Counted from the stretch's first letter, positions 1 through 14,975 are shown. The stretch is 64,000 bases of DNA from Rallus limicola (GCA_022605955.1 JAKCOZ010000032.1:6448001-6512000); one strand, 5' to 3'. The notes: a model not told the origin generated them from the letters alone. Numbers and translations are program-made.

Positions 1-950
1 ACAAAGTGGGATCAGAATTCTGGATACCTGCTGCCCAAACTGGAGGGGAAGTCAAGGAGAATATTTGTTCTTTGGCTTCTTCGAGGCTTTACCACCTCAT
101 TTGTATTCAGGAAAGGGGCAGCCTTTCACAGGGATGGAAAGCTGCTCAGCTAAGACCAGGTCATTGCTTACAAGATGATTAGAACTTGTGAGTCCAGTGG
201 CATAGCCATCCAAAACAAGTCATTTCTATAGTGTTTAATTTGACAGCAGTGACACTAAGCTTAGTCCATATAATTTTTGCACAGGTGAAAGCATGGGGGT
301 TTTAATGTGTTTTAACATGCTCTGAAGCGGGTTTAAAATGTTTCCTAGGCCACAGCCAGCAGAGTGGGGTTTAACAACTCTGCTCACAGGCCTCAGGCTG
401 TGCAAGGAGGTTCAAGGAGTTACACCAGGCATCTTGTTGCTTGTGACCAGGCAGTGGTTTCCTTACCAATGACCAGGCATTCACCTGTTTGGAACGTGTT
501 TGGGAGTTCATGGAAAGTGGAGCTGTCGTTTTTCAGGTGATAAATGAATTAGTTGATCTGAGCTTGTCTATACTTGAATATAGACCTGCTGGATTTTTGT
601 TGTTATTATTCTTGTTACCTGCCTACCATTAATGACATTCTGGCCTTAATTTCTTTTTCATGTGTTTTTCAAAGGAAGCTGATGATAATTTTATAGGTTA
701 TGGCATTCTGAAGGAGGCTGTGGATCCGTTCTTTCCAAGTATCATACAGTTAGAACAACACATTAAAGAAACATAAAAGGAAGCATGTAAAGGCAAACTC
801 AGTTATATACAACAATCCTGGTCCATGAAGGAGTTTTAGAAGATGGGTTGGACGTTTTCAAATAACAAAAATTCTAAACTAATAGTATGAAAATATTTTC
901 TGATTGTAGTTAGCACTTCCCAACAATGAAAGGAAATTTTTCTTTTCAAT

Positions 951-989
951 ACACACACAAACACACACGTGTCTGTGTATGTATATATG
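951..989. repeat. short AC / GT / AT microsatellite
   Basis: An alternating (AC)n tract runs into GTGT and TATATA. It is imperfect and short. Confidence 0.7.
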
Positions 990-2513
990 AACATACCTAT
1001 GTTTTGGGCCAAATCTTTCTTGTTTTAGCTGTGCTTAATGTTAGTCAGCACTGCAGACATTAAAGCCTGGAGAATTACAGAGATGGTTCTTAACAAGAAG
1101 TTTAGAACAAAACTGTAACCCTTCAGCATGGAGCTAACCAAGAGCTACTGGCAGAAACCCGAATCTTGCTGTAGCTAAGGTATTTCAATGTGTATTGACC
1201 TTCTAATAGCAACTTTCAAGGTACTCCAGGTTAAAAATCATAGTCTGCTTGGTGCCGCTGAAGCGTCTCAAGCACTTGGGTTATTAATGGTGTGAGATCC
1301 TCCTTGGACTCAGTAAAAAGGGGTCTCAGTGACGCAGGTTCACTATAATCTCATACTTCTACTCTTGGACATTTGCTTGCTACAGCCCTGAAAAAGGAGA
1401 ATGGTTTCATTCTATGGAAAAATAATCCTCCAACAACAAAACCAAACCCCTTCCAGTGTATTAGTGCTTTTTAAGAGATGCTTTCTAGCTTTGGTTTCAT
1501 GGCATCTAGTGCATTTCAAGCTGGTTTGCTATGATTAGTTGTTTTCTGGTAATAATTCACAGCATTCTGAGGTTTTGCCTTTTCTAATCTGCTGCAGTGA
1601 AACTGCTTGTAGAGACATTCCCTCCCAAGTGATTGGAGACGTGCAGTTTACTAAGCCAAATCAAGTTACAAAATCGAGATGATTAAATGATTGACTTGTT
1701 TCTCTATAGGTGCTGCCGTATTATTTCAGGAATGACACCCCCCCTAGACACACACCCTTCCCCTTTCTGATAAGCAGAATAGAAATAGTTGGAAATACGG
1801 GGGACGTTACATTCTTCTGCAGCCAAAACAAATACATGACTTGGGGAGAGGTAGCCAGGTTATCCTGTATTTTGTCCTGAACTGCTGATTAATGATTGCA
1901 CATTAAACATGAATACCTGAAAATTCTTGTATTCTCATTAGGGTTTGGCCAAGAGAGAGGGGAAATAATTTGTCAGTGATTTTTTTAAGGACTTTTGGAT
2001 GCAGTTTTCTCAGATCAGTGAGTAACCAATTTTCTCTGAAAGCTCTCTGCAGTTGTTGTATTTCTAAAACGTACACTGTTGGGCTCTGTGAGTAATGAAG
2101 CTTTATTTTGTTATTAGAGGGACAGTGTGCAAAACACATCACAAATCCCTAACAACATCAGCCCAGCAAATAAAAAGAAATAGAAGAAAATGACAGACTT
2201 AATGGTTTCCTCAGCTACATTAATGTCTTTGACAGTCTTGAAAAGAGAATTTCTAATGAGCACTGAAACAAATGTGTGCAGGAAGTGGTCTTGCTTTTGC
2301 TGCTGCACATTTGACTTGCTCTAATTGCATCAATAAGGAATTTCTGCTCCTCATTTAATGAATGCCTTTTGACTACTTTCTGAAAGGCAACTGGATGTAA
2401 GGGATAAACACTGGCACCTTTTGTATGAAGTCACATAAACAGGTTTCAATTAATAGCTATCAGCCCTAGAAACACTGTATTATAATGCAGTACAGTAAAA
2501 CCCGTTGTATGTT

Positions 2514-2519
2514 TTTATT
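2514..2519 (-). terminator. candidate poly(A) signal (AATAAA)
   Basis: A second canonical AATAAA on the minus strand, about 680 nt past the LRRTM3 short-form stop. It is T-rich on the plus strand, so A-rich in the transcript. Confidence 0.25.
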
Positions 2520-2615
2520 CTTATGTTTTTGTTACGCTTAGGCTTCCCTCTGCTTTGCTTTTGGTCTGATGCCTCATGTCCTAAGACAGCGCTTCAATTC
2601 CCCACTGGCTTTGCA

Positions 2616-2621
2616 TTTATT
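2616..2621 (-). terminator. candidate poly(A) signal (AATAAA)
   Basis: This is the first canonical AATAAA I see on the minus strand downstream of the LRRTM3 stop, about 575 nt away. A second lies at 2514-2519 and a third near 2103-2108. Such hexamers are frequent in AT-rich DNA, so each one is only a candidate. Confidence 0.3.
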
Positions 2622-2940
2622 ATATCTCGTGTTGGGCAGAAAGCAGGCATTCTTTCAGAGCTGTTCCTGCACCATCTCTCCCCTCACACAACTCAGAATT
2701 CATAGGATGGTACAGTACCAGCTCTTTACTTGGTTCTCGGTTCAAGAAGTGGGTTTCAGAGCAAGGGCTGGGGTTAGGTGAAGAGGGGGAGACTGGGGGG
2801 GGGAATCTGTTTGATTTAATTTTTTGGGTGTTTTTTTTTTCTTTCATTGTTATAATTTTTTCTCCCTGAACAGAGGCTCAGTCGCTGCAGGTGCACTGGA
2901 TTACTTATGAAAGAAGTTGTCTATTTAAAACAAGCGAGAC

Positions 2941-2946
2941 TTTAAT
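2941..2946 (-). terminator. candidate poly(A) signal (ATTAAA) for the LRRTM3 short transcript
   Basis: An ATTAAA hexamer on the minus strand lies about 250 nt past the short-form stop. It is a common functional variant. No transcript data support it, and further canonical hexamers follow downstream. Confidence 0.25.
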
Positions 2947-3196
2947 GAAATCAGTAGAGGGTTTGTACAATAGGTATTGTATTAAGCCAGAGCTCAGGCT
3001 TCACATTGCTTGCGGTATTTAAATTTCAATGAGTTGATTATGTATGAGAGTAAAATGACCAGTATTATGAATGTACAAAAAAGTGACACGGAAGAGCTGT
3101 GCCAGAAAAGTGAGAAAAACGTTCCCTTTATAGTCCCTAGAGTTCAATAAAGCACCACTATTTCCCAGCTTTTAAAAGCTCTTTTATCACAATGGT

Positions 3197-5088
<1,892 letters not shown>

Positions 5089-5950
5089 CCTTTGTGTTGT
5101 TCAAAGGTCGTCCTTAGGTCTTTTGTTTTTTGCTTAGTGTGCCACAAGCATGGCAGCCCCTGTCAGCTGCACTGTAGTGAGTCAGGGCTCGCTGACACCC
5201 AGGAAGAAAAATTGGACCCCTTGGGAGATGGACCGATTTTGGAACATTATTCTTTGCCAGCCATGCAGAACACTCCAAGAATAAATCAATCCCAACACAG
5301 CATACGCAGCAAAATGTCAAATTCTTCCTAGGTGATAGGATCTTCATGGATATTACGTTTTTGCATCTTTATAGTTAGGAACCTGGCTTTTAAAATTTCT
5401 CTGTGTAGGAAAGCATGTTGGATTTTCCTCCCGGCACGGTTTAGCTATCTCAATTCACACATCTGTATTCCATAGCACAGCAGTTCCCTCACTTAGCACC
5501 CGATCCAGCCAGGAAGCTGCTTTGTAGCAGAGGAGGTGGAATAAGCCCGTTCAATGACCAAGCTCTGCTCACTTCTGCATACTGCCGTTCCGAAGGCTCC
5601 GTCCGACTGTTGCTTTGGTTTCGGGGATGCAGTCTTATGTAAAGCCGCCCCCAGCGGTGAAGGATATTATGGGCATGTGCAGAAGGGTCTTCCCTTTATC
5701 TTGCAAATGAGTAAGCTCTGCTGGGAAAAGAGGGATTGCTCCCAGGGACTAATAACAGCCGAGCGGTCAGCTTCCGTGCAGGATACTAAGGGGTGCTGAA
5801 ACACCCAGATCCTCATCCTCACAGTCTTATTTGCCGTTTGTGCGAGCTGGTTTGCATCCCTGAACTTCCCAGCTCAGCGTTGTGCTGCCGAGACTTGTGT
5901 CTGAAGGGCTAACGTGACATTTGTAGGACATGGATACAAATTTTCGGTCC
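5089..5950 (-). promoter_or_regulatory. LRRTM3: probable LRRTM3 5' UTR and promoter region
   Basis: This is directly upstream of the LRRTM3 start. CpG dinucleotides cluster between about 5430 and 5910 (for example around 5570-5670 and 5750-5780), whereas flanking sequence is CpG-poor. This suggests a weak CpG-type promoter. I see no convincing TATA box on the minus strand, and the transcription start cannot be placed from sequence alone. Confidence 0.4.
5134..5151 (-). other. upstream ORF in the LRRTM3 leader (5 codons)
   Basis: On the minus strand an ATG at 5151-5149 opens a five-codon frame (M-L-V-A-H) that ends at TAA 5136-5134, 45 nt before the LRRTM3 ATG. It counts only if the 5' UTR reaches this far, which is likely because the coding part of exon 1 is only four bases. 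A short uORF this close could lower or gate translation of the main frame. Its conservation cannot be judged from one sequence. Confidence 0.4.
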
Positions 5951-8878
5951 TCAGGGTTGGGGTTTTTTTTTTCCCCTTGCTGCATTAGCCATGTGCTCAC
6001 ATGACCCCTGTGCCATAACTCACTGGGTTTCAGTGAAGTACCGGCTCCCTCCCTGTGTCTCCTAGCACGTGTTTCAGCAGGGACACTATATTTTACAGCA
6101 TGAAAAATGTTTTGGAGCTGACATTTTGCCTTTTTGCTTTTTTTTCCTTCTCTGTTAAAAGGCACGGTGCCAGGAGGTTAGAAGAGAGTATTGTGCTCAT
6201 TTATTTCCCAACTTGCTGTCACTTCGTTCCACAACACTAACACTTCAAACACGGGCTTCCATAACCCTTGCAAGTAAAGGGACTGAGCAGCTTGATATGC
6301 TACCATAATCAGGTGTATTGTTCTGACTGTATCTTATGACATGGGCAGGGTTTTATGTGAAGCTACTATATGCAAGTGGTTTAGATGTTTCCCTCTGGGC
6401 AGTCCTTTATGCACACAAATATATATTTCACATAAAGAACATTTTTCTATTTGCTTACTCTTTCCTTCTTCCCCGTGTGCTGTAGGAAAAGGACACATCT
6501 TCTTATGTGGTCAGAGCAAAGGTAAGATGGCATTTCAGCAACTGCACCAGGCAGTCTTCCTTGACCAAGAAACATGTGCTCAGAGGTGGGGCAGTGTAAC
6601 ATCATGGCATGCGAGAACAGGCTAGAGGCCAAAGAGAAGCGTGCTGCTCATTAAGAGAGGAGTTAGAGATTTCAGCCCCTCAAATGCAACTAGGCAGCTC
6701 TGAGAACTGCTTTTCCTTCCCAAGGCAGATTCCTTACCCCTTGGAATAATGTGCTTTGACTTTTCCCTTGCTATGCACTGCTGTGAGCATTTAAGAACTT
6801 AAAATTAGGTGAAACCTGAAATTTTCCACGCATTAAAATGCCAAAGTTACCTAGTGCTTAGTGTGTGAATGACTTCAGGCTTAGAGTAATCCCACGAGTA
6901 TGCATGCACCTATCAATAGTACCTAAATTAGGAACACCATTGCCCCTGGCAAATGCCTGTGAACCTCTTTGGTGTCAGGAGTTAGACATACCTACCTGCA
7001 TCAAAGCACATCCTATAAAAATGCCCTCCCCTTCGGGTCAGATTTGTGGAGGAGGAAAGGGTTAACTCCTCCATTCATCTCTGTCACTGTCACCATCTCC
7101 TGTTCTCTACCATGGCTTGCTTCAGGCTCTTAAATCTGATCCATAGGGTTGAGGAGCCAGCAACAAACTGCAGACTGAGCTGGGAACTGTGATAGTCTGG
7201 GGAGCTGTTCTGCTGACAGGAGTGTCATGTGCCAGTCTTGGTGTGTCCCATACAGTTTTCCATCACTGCCTTGGGGCATTCTGTGCTTGATGGAGCAGGA
7301 TTGGCAGCTTCAGAAAACAATCCAGATTGTTGGGTAAGCTGATTTGCCTCTTGGAACTGTGCTCCTCCTCTGTTGACAGTGGAGGATGCCTGTGACAGGT
7401 GAAGTCTTTATTGAAATTGGCTCAGTTAGGTTCCTGAACTTAGGTGGCATGAGATGGGGTGTAAATCTTCACCTGGTTCAAACACAGCATGCAAAGCTCC
7501 AGGTAACATGCATGTTCTTTCTCCCAAAGAATTGGTGCTACTTAGTGAACGAGCTCAGCCTGAGTCTTCTCCCCAGACTTTGCCTATTCTCTGGCTTTTC
7601 CTCTTTTCTCTCCCTGCTCTGTCTTCATTGTGGGATTAACAAGTAACTTCTCTGCCACCATGAGTCAGCAGAGCTTCAGTAGCTTTTCCAGGGTTTTAAT
7701 AATTGCCAATATACTGGACCAATGAGAGGGAACAGCCACTCTTTTACCGTGAGTTATTTTCATTTTTCTGGAAGGGGTCAGACATCAAGAGATGAACAGG
7801 GAGAGCATCAAATCTATGTTAATGGATTGCCAAATTCAATTTTCTTTACCAAGATCCTTTTTGAATTACACAAGCAGGAAAATTGCCAGTGTCTGATAAA
7901 CAGTTTTTTAAAATTACATTTCTGTATCTTCATACAGCTGAATGGGCTCTTCTCAAATTGTGGAAATAAAGCTGCTCCCAGTACGAAAGATTCCATACAA
8001 CATTTCAGGCCAGTCTGGCCGCATTATAAACTTCAAAAAATAGAGAATTAGGTTAAAGTGGCATTTTAGATAAAAAGATACCTTTTGTAAGCGACTTAAC
8101 CTTTGCCTTGTGTCAGCCACAGCTTATAAGTCTGTGTGATCCTGTTGCATTACCATTTCACTCGTGCAACCAGGAGAAAGAACATGAGGCCAAACTGGGT
8201 AACTTCTCTTAGGGATAAGCTAGTTTTCATTAGAGCTAATAGTGCACTTCCTGGGTGCCTAAAATCCAGGAGTTTGTTGAAGGGTTGGTGTGAAGGCAAT
8301 GTGTACTCCATGTGAATTCCTGCCTGTGTGTTCTGCACGATGGTTGCTGTTCACGCTGACCGAGTATTGGTGCTTGGGAGCAATGTTATTCCTTCTCTTC
8401 TGCCTGTGAAAGCAGCGTTTTTGCAATTCTGTGAAGACAGATACTCTTAAGTGTTTAATTTCTTTGTGTACTCTTGCAAAGAGTCTGTGCTTTGGGATTT
8501 CAGCTGTAGGCAGAAATTGGGATGCTGCAGAACCTGGGAAGTTTATTAGTTTTGAGTTGTATGGCTCCAGGATCACTCTGGTTTGTTTCTCTGGGCTTGT
8601 TCTAAGGGGAAAAATGGCATGTGTCAGAAAATACCTTGGCAAATGCGGTGCTAAAGATGTCTTAACATTCATACAGATGAAATGTTAAGGGACCTGTGAT
8701 GAACACATTGTTTTCTTCATCCGTGTGACAGAGAAATTAAATTCAAAGTTGGTTGGAAATGATGCACTATCCCCAAGGTAGTGATGGCCCAGACTTTTCC
8801 CTTGGTACTAAACTTTCAATAGGTTTTCTACCCAGAAATTGTTTTATATGGATTTTTGTTTCTATCTGATTTTGCAGT
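5951..8878. other. non-coding interval
   Basis: No gene, LINE copy or RNA gene is recognisable. Open frames of 60-137 codons occur on both strands without domains and overlap each other. A T run sits near 5967-5977. Confidence 0.55.
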
Positions 8879-9645
8879 AGAATCATAGAATCGTAGAATT
8901 GTAGGGGTTGGAAGGGACCTTGAGAGATCATGGGGTCCAACCCCCCTGCCAAAGCAGCTCCTCAGCTCACATTGCACAGGGCGGCGTCCAGACGGGGCTG
9001 GAATCTCTCCAGAGAAGGAGACTCCACACCCCCTGGGCAGCCTGGCCCAGGGCTCTGGCACCCTCACTGGGGAAAAGTTCTGCCCCATGTTGGTGTGGAA
9101 CTTCCTATGCTCTAACTTGCAGCCATTGCCCCTTGTCCTGTCTTCACAGACACTGAAAAAGGGGCTGGCCGGTTCCCCCTGCATCCCCTGCTTAAGATAA
9201 TTATAAACATTAATTAGGTCCCCCCTTAGTCTTCTCAAGGCTGAACAGTCCCAGCTCACTCAGCCTTTCCTCACAGGGGAGATGCTCCAGGCCCTTCATC
9301 ATCTTCGTAGCCTCCTCTGGACTCTCTCCAGGAGATCCCTGTCCTTTTTATCCCAGGAAGCCCAGAACTGGACACAACACTCCAGGTGGGGCCTGACCAG
9401 GGCAGAGTAGAGGGGGAGGATCACCTCCTGTGACCTGCTGGCCACACTCCTCCTGATGCCCCCCAGGATCCCATTGTCTCTCTCATCCCCCAGGGCACAC
9501 TGCTGGCTCATGGCCAACCTGTCACCCACCAGGACCCCCAGGTCCTTTTCCACAGAGCTCCTCTCCAGCAGGTCATCTCCCAGCCTGTACTGAAAGGAAC
9601 GGTTGTTCCTTCCCAGGTGCCAGACTTTACACTTGCTTTTGTTGA
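8879..9645 (-). mobile_element. CR1 LINE, 5'-truncated, minus strand
   Basis: The element begins on the plus strand with the inverted CR1 tail (AGAATCATAGAATCGTAGAA) and runs back into the end of the reverse-transcriptase ORF. The frame at 9299-9553 (minus) carries the CR1 C-terminal block with [18 protein letters not shown] and [13 protein letters not shown]. It keeps only about 770 bp of a roughly 4.5-kb element, as is usual for CR1. It looks close in sequence to the copy at 62862-63534, so both probably belong to one fairly young subfamily. Downstream of the RT block the frame is broken, and a 6-bp gap relative to the other copy is visible near 9235. Confidence 0.93.
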
Positions 9646-10647
9646 AAAGTTTTTGCTTTAATTTTGTGTTTGATTTCAGCTTTTGCTTATGCAGTTAAAA
9701 TCCAGTGTATTCTCTTTTTCTGTCCATCCTGGCTGTGGTCTCTGTATCTCGCTGCCGCTTCTCTGCTTGCCATGACCTGCAGCACTACACCAGCTGCAAG
9801 AAGGAAAAGTACCTCTCTCAGCTGAAACCAGGCCATGCACAAACTTCAGACTTTAGACTTCTGGACACAGCTTTTTTTTCTGTTTGCAGCTTCTTGGGCC
9901 TGGGGGTGCCTTTAAGTGTGGAATCAAGGGTCCCTTTGGGGAGCCGGCGTTAACAACGCTGTGTTTGCTTTGGTTTATGAAGTGACAATGTATGTCTTGC
10001 CCTTGACATTGCTTCACTCTATGAAGGAAGTGGGAGTCAGCTGGGTTAGCAATAGTAGCTTCTTCTTAATGGTCCTGTAGTGTGCTATCACTGTATCGTT
10101 AGGAGTAGATAAGTCTAATAAAATGTGTTTGTGGTTTCTGAGCCAGTGATTAAATGAACCGGCTGTTCCACGAGGATCAGATTAGAGCTGGGGGAGTATA
10201 ACTCCCAGTGTAAATATCAGCGTGTGGGAAGGCAGAAGGAAACTCAGGATACAGGATTTGCCAAAGGCAGGCGTAAGGAAGGGGAAGTGTGGGAAAGCCA
10301 GATTCCAGGAATGTGCAGGCAAGGGAAATTGAGGCAACAGAGTGTGCTCTGAAGGAGCAGGAGAAGAGGACTGAGAGTGGGGAGGGACTTATCCCAGCAC
10401 TTTGTCAGTACTGACCTAAAAGTGGGAAGTGAGTGGTAGAGAGGGGAGGTGGATAAAGAAAATCCCCTTGCTCTCCTGCTGGGAACAATTAGCTTTGCAA
10501 GGCCTCTGTGAAGGTGAAAAGATCCCCTGTTGCAAATTCTGTGATCAAGCTGAAGGAACATCTGAAGCTGGATAGGAGCTGTGCCCCCTCTCTAAGAGTC
10601 AGTAACCTCTGTAACATCACATAGCTTGTAGAGGGCACCGGGGACAC

Positions 10648-10673
10648 GTCTGTCTGTCTGTCTGTCTGTGTGT
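10648..10673. repeat. (GTCT)n microsatellite
   Basis: About five perfect GTCT units end in GTGTGT. A CpG-rich patch follows immediately. Confidence 0.85.
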
Positions 10674-13600
10674 ACCCAGAGGACCCCTCGGTGCGGCGGT
10701 TCACGGGGCAGTGCAGGCTATCGCTTTCCTCATGCGCAGTTTCATGCGGTTGAATAACGAAGCTTTTCCAGCCGTACAGCTCTGCTGAAATCTGTGCATT
10801 GTGGAAAGGTCACAGGGGCCTCCAGGCTGTCCCAGGGGAGATGATGCTGTGCACAAGTCTGCAACCTTTGCTCATGGCTGGACAGTCTGGATCCTTCATA
10901 ACTTCTTTGTCCTTAACAAGGCATTGGATGCCCCCATTGTCTTTGTGTCCTACGACTGTGAGGCTGTTTGAAGGCAAGCAGCCTGTGCTTCAGTCCCACC
11001 CTCTGGAGGCATGGCTCTATTAGATGCAAAATCTTCTAGAAAAATCTGATAACTTGCTTTCCAAACTTCAGCTTTTACCCCCATTTTCTTTGGGTCCCAA
11101 TATCTCCACTCATGGAAGGGGGATAGGGACATTTAGTTACCCCTTAAGTTGATTAGCCAAATAGATATCTTGCTTCCTTTTGCTGCTTGTTGTTTTCAAA
11201 CACATCTTTTCCCTCAGTTAAGTCCTCTTTTTGGGCTTCCCACACAAGTTATGCCGTATCTATTGTCATTTTTATTACTTGAGCTGGGTCTCACTTATTT
11301 TGAAGCACTGTTTTGAGCAAAAATGACCGAATGGTGAGATTCCACATGAGGACAACATAGCTGTCAGAGGTAGGAAAACAGGCTGCTTCTGGAAACACAG
11401 AACTTTCACAACTCTTCGGTTAATAAGCTTGTCAACTTCTATTCGCCGTAGGACCTTTCTGCTATCACAGAAGTACCGTTTGGAAAATACTTAGAGACCT
11501 GCTGAATATCACCTTTCATTTACCATATCAAAATTGTGACTAGTGGCTAACATTTATCAGCCAGATGAAAGGAAAGATGCTCATACATCGTGTTTCTACG
11601 CATCAGACCTCGATCAGTAGAGAAGACAATTGTTCTTGTGCGTCCTGGTCTCGTTGCTCTCCAGGCATACCCGTGTAAGTGATTGGAGAGCAGGATAGTT
11701 TGATTTAATTTGATCTGTTGAAATATTCTAATATAATTTCCAATTTCTCCTTTCACTTGATTAACCTGTTGAAAAGTCTACAGAGAAGAAAGTGTTCCAG
11801 CTTACCTGTGAGAGAGGGCTTACGCTTGGACTCCGGTGGGGCATCCTGAGGGTTGTGATTTCACATCCAAAGGCAGTAGGAGTGATGTGTTACTGTACAG
11901 CATTAGTAACATTTGGAAGAGAAAACTAAACATGACAGTTGAGCAGATTTGCAACTGAAAGAGAAAAACATGCACAAAGTTAAGAAGCATATAATTATGT
12001 TCATTCACACTGTGACTAGCATAAAAATTATTTATTCCAAATGGTTACAGTTGTGTGCTTAGTCACTTCCTTCCCTGGCTTCAGCCTAATTCTGTTTTCT
12101 GGCATTTTCCTGCAAAAAAAAAAATAATGTTTGTTCTCTTTTTCATCAAAAGTTTCAGATTTGTGTAGCTTTTAATAATTCAGTAAGTCTTTTTCAATTA
12201 AGCAAGCTACAGCAGTTTTTGGATGTTTCAGCTTTTGGTAGCTGGTGCTCCTGAGAAAGCTCAGCATCTTAATTAGATTGGCAGTCTTGGTTAGTTAGCC
12301 AGCCTGAATTCTGCTTCTAGTTAGTTGCAGAGATCACTCCTCTGTGCCCACCAATGCTGGACTAGAACTTGGTGTTAAAAATAAATAAACAAATATATAC
12401 ACACATATGTAAAAACAGTGAATTGGTGCAGGTCAGTCTGGCCTATTCCGTCCTGTGTTGACCATCCTTCTTGCTCTTTTCACGTCAGTGTGCCTGGCAG
12501 GCAGAGCTCTGAAGAAACCATATGTGATTTAAATGACTTATTGTCTCATCTTTTCAGGCCATGTCTGCCCAAGAAAATTATTTTAAATTAAATAACAAAA
12601 ATAAATAAGCATACCACCAAACCCCAGCGTATTTAAGTGATTTACAGAAGTGCAGCAGAGTCCCATGTAATTAATTTCAAAACAAAAGTCTTGCTTGCTG
12701 CAGATCTGTTGTGGTTTCTGTGACAGCATACACTACTGGTTATTAAATCTCAGTGTCTTTTACCCAGTGGATGGGACAGCAAACAAATGACAAAGGCAAC
12801 TCAAAGGCACTTGCATGTTACACGTGGCGTTGGACTGCTGCAGTGTGTCAGTAAGTGTCTGAGAAAATGCTCATTTCGGATTGACCAGCATGTTGGAGAG
12901 TGCTGCAGGCACAGGGAGGAGGAGAGGGGCAGCTCAAGGGAAGAGAAGAGTCGGAGTTTTCAGCCTTTCTTCTCTCACAACAGCAGCGGGATAGGCTTGC
13001 TGTACCGGTTGCCGTTTTGGAAATCCTCCTGTCCAGTATTCTGTATCTCCTGGGTAGGCAAGAAGCTTGAAGCACCTTTCTCTTACAGCTCAGTTGCATA
13101 TGGAAAACGTTATAAAGCAAGAAATGCTGCTGATTGATAACCAAGTAGAGACTCTGGTCAGCTCATGTAGTGAGGACCTACCTAGGAGAGCTGAACCTCA
13201 GTGAATCAACAGCTTTGTTTTGGTGTCCTGGAGTAGCAACAGGAATCTGGAGGAAATAGTAAGGATATAAAAATGTAAACTCAGTTTCCAAACCAACATT
13301 TTGCCTCCAGGCGCACAGGAAGCAGCTGCATTTTACGAGGTACCTTTTTTTGGCCATAGATACATGACAGAAAAGTCTTCTGTCTGTGTAATAGGGAAAT
13401 TGCGTGGCTGCCTGATTTGATCTTACAGCGTATGTTTGTGTTGTCATTTATTTGTCATTGGGACTGGCTTGAAATCCAGAGCATGAATAGAAATGCAGCA
13501 ATGTAATTAACACAACCCAAATGCTTCCTGTGGGCATTTCTGCTGCTGTGTGGTGAGCAGTTTCCCCTGTTCCTTTTGTGAGGCTGTTAGCTCCTAGGAA

Positions 13601-13991
13601 AGGAACGGGCTTCTTTCTATCCATGGAAGATGAAAAAAGCATCTGCAACTTGAGATAACCAGGTACAAATCTAATACAAGGACCTGACACAAATAGTGAT
13701 GTCAGAATGTTGTTTAGTTTGAAAATGGTAGGACTTTTCAAGGGAAGCTAGATGTACCTGTGATTTTGTTTTCTTCAACTATACACATAATTTCTGCCAC
13801 TTAATTTAGTTTATATGATGACAGTTGGACCCTACAATACAAACCCTGGGGAATTCCTTCTGAGGTGATGTGCCTTGGCGCTGTTTGCATGCATGAAGCA
13901 TCCACAGAGGGGAGTAACAGCGAGATGACCAGAACTCTCGTGTTGCAGTATAGAATCTAAAGAGTAACTAATGGGTGTTAGGAAAAGAAAA

Positions 13992-14030
13992 GGGGCTGGG
14001 GGGGTTGGTGGAGGGGTGTGGGGGTGGGGG
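13992..14030 (+). other. G-quadruplex-capable G tract
   Basis: Five G runs of 4 to 7 bases lie within 39 bp on the plus strand, which would be the sense strand of CTNNA3. Loops are mostly 1-3 bases, with one of 8. The tract could fold in DNA or pre-mRNA. Confidence 0.6.
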
Positions 14031-14926
14031 TTACTGTGTGGCCATGGTACTGAATAAGAGCCATCTCCTATGGAGATCTTTGCATTTTCCTTTGAAATAC
14101 CCAGGACTTGCCACTCTGAGACAGAAAGCTGGAAGAGATCCAGTGCTCTTATCTGACATAGCAATTTCAATGTTGTTCTCTGTGTGATTTAAAGTCAAGT
14201 AGAAATATGCTGTTAGAATAGCGATATCTGTAAATGGATAAAAGTCTTAGAGTTGTATCAGAGCACTGCTGTATGAGAGAATCTCCAAAAATAGAACTAT
14301 TAACGTCCTTGAACATATTTGCTCCTTGTATACACACCATAGTATTTGGAATTCTGTATCAAATACTTGCTGATCAAAAGATTAACATTTTAAAGAAATT
14401 GATGATTCCTGTGTTCACGTAAAGCCTGGGATTTAGCACAGCACCTGTTCGTACCCGCAGAAACAGGAGAAGAATGCAGGAGTGAGCATGCCAGGCGCTC
14501 TGACAGTTGAACGGCAAGACTTGATTTTGCAAAGCTCCTTCATTTTGATTAAAACCAACTTTTCTTTAAAGCTGGATTTAGAAAAGGCTTCCAGTAACAG
14601 TTGTTGCTGTGGTTATTTGGGTCCAGATCTGCCTGTGATGGTTCTTGTACCTCCAGCAAGACCCACGGAAGCTGCCTTCTGCCACTGCTCATTGCTGACA
14701 TGGTGGGAATTAGCACAGCCGTGATCAACTTCCAGTTTGGATCTTGGAATTTAAAAAGGTTGTTGTAAATTAGATCAGGGACACAGAGAAAGAAAGAATT
14801 CCTGCTCTTTGTGGCACAGTTTTTTACAGTCAAATGTCTTAACTGATGACAGTATTAATTATCACATAATAAATGTGGTTCGTTTGCTGAATTCCATGGG
14901 GGAAGAGGATTCCCCATTGGTACATT

Positions 14927-14975
14927 TCTCTCTCTCTCTCTCTCCCTCTCTCTCTCCTTCTCTCTCTCTCCCTCT
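14927..14975. repeat. (CT)n microsatellite
   Basis: Forty-nine bases of pure pyrimidine made of CT units with a few CC and TT interruptions. A mirror-symmetric homopyrimidine tract of this kind can form triplex DNA. Confidence 0.9.

Larger units (their letters stand above)
1..3196. other. non-coding LRRTM3 3' flank (3' UTR of short form, intron 2 of long form)
   Basis: There is no recognisable coding sequence and no LINE copy here. I looked on the minus strand for the long-isoform C-terminal exon and did not see it, so it should lie left of position 1. A small AC/GT tract is at 951-989. The short open frames here show no known domain and overlap one another on both strands. Confidence 0.6.

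Noticed and set aside
1..3196. Long-isoform last exon of LRRTM3
   Set aside because: I looked for its coding words on the minus strand and found none; it is expected farther left.
7012..7022. TATAAAA as a plus-strand promoter
   Set aside because: No gene follows in the right orientation, and AT-rich introns contain many such words.
12787..13144. Overlapping 116- and 98-codon frames on both strands
   Set aside because: No homology is recognisable, composition is ordinary, and opposite-strand overlap is typical of chance frames.
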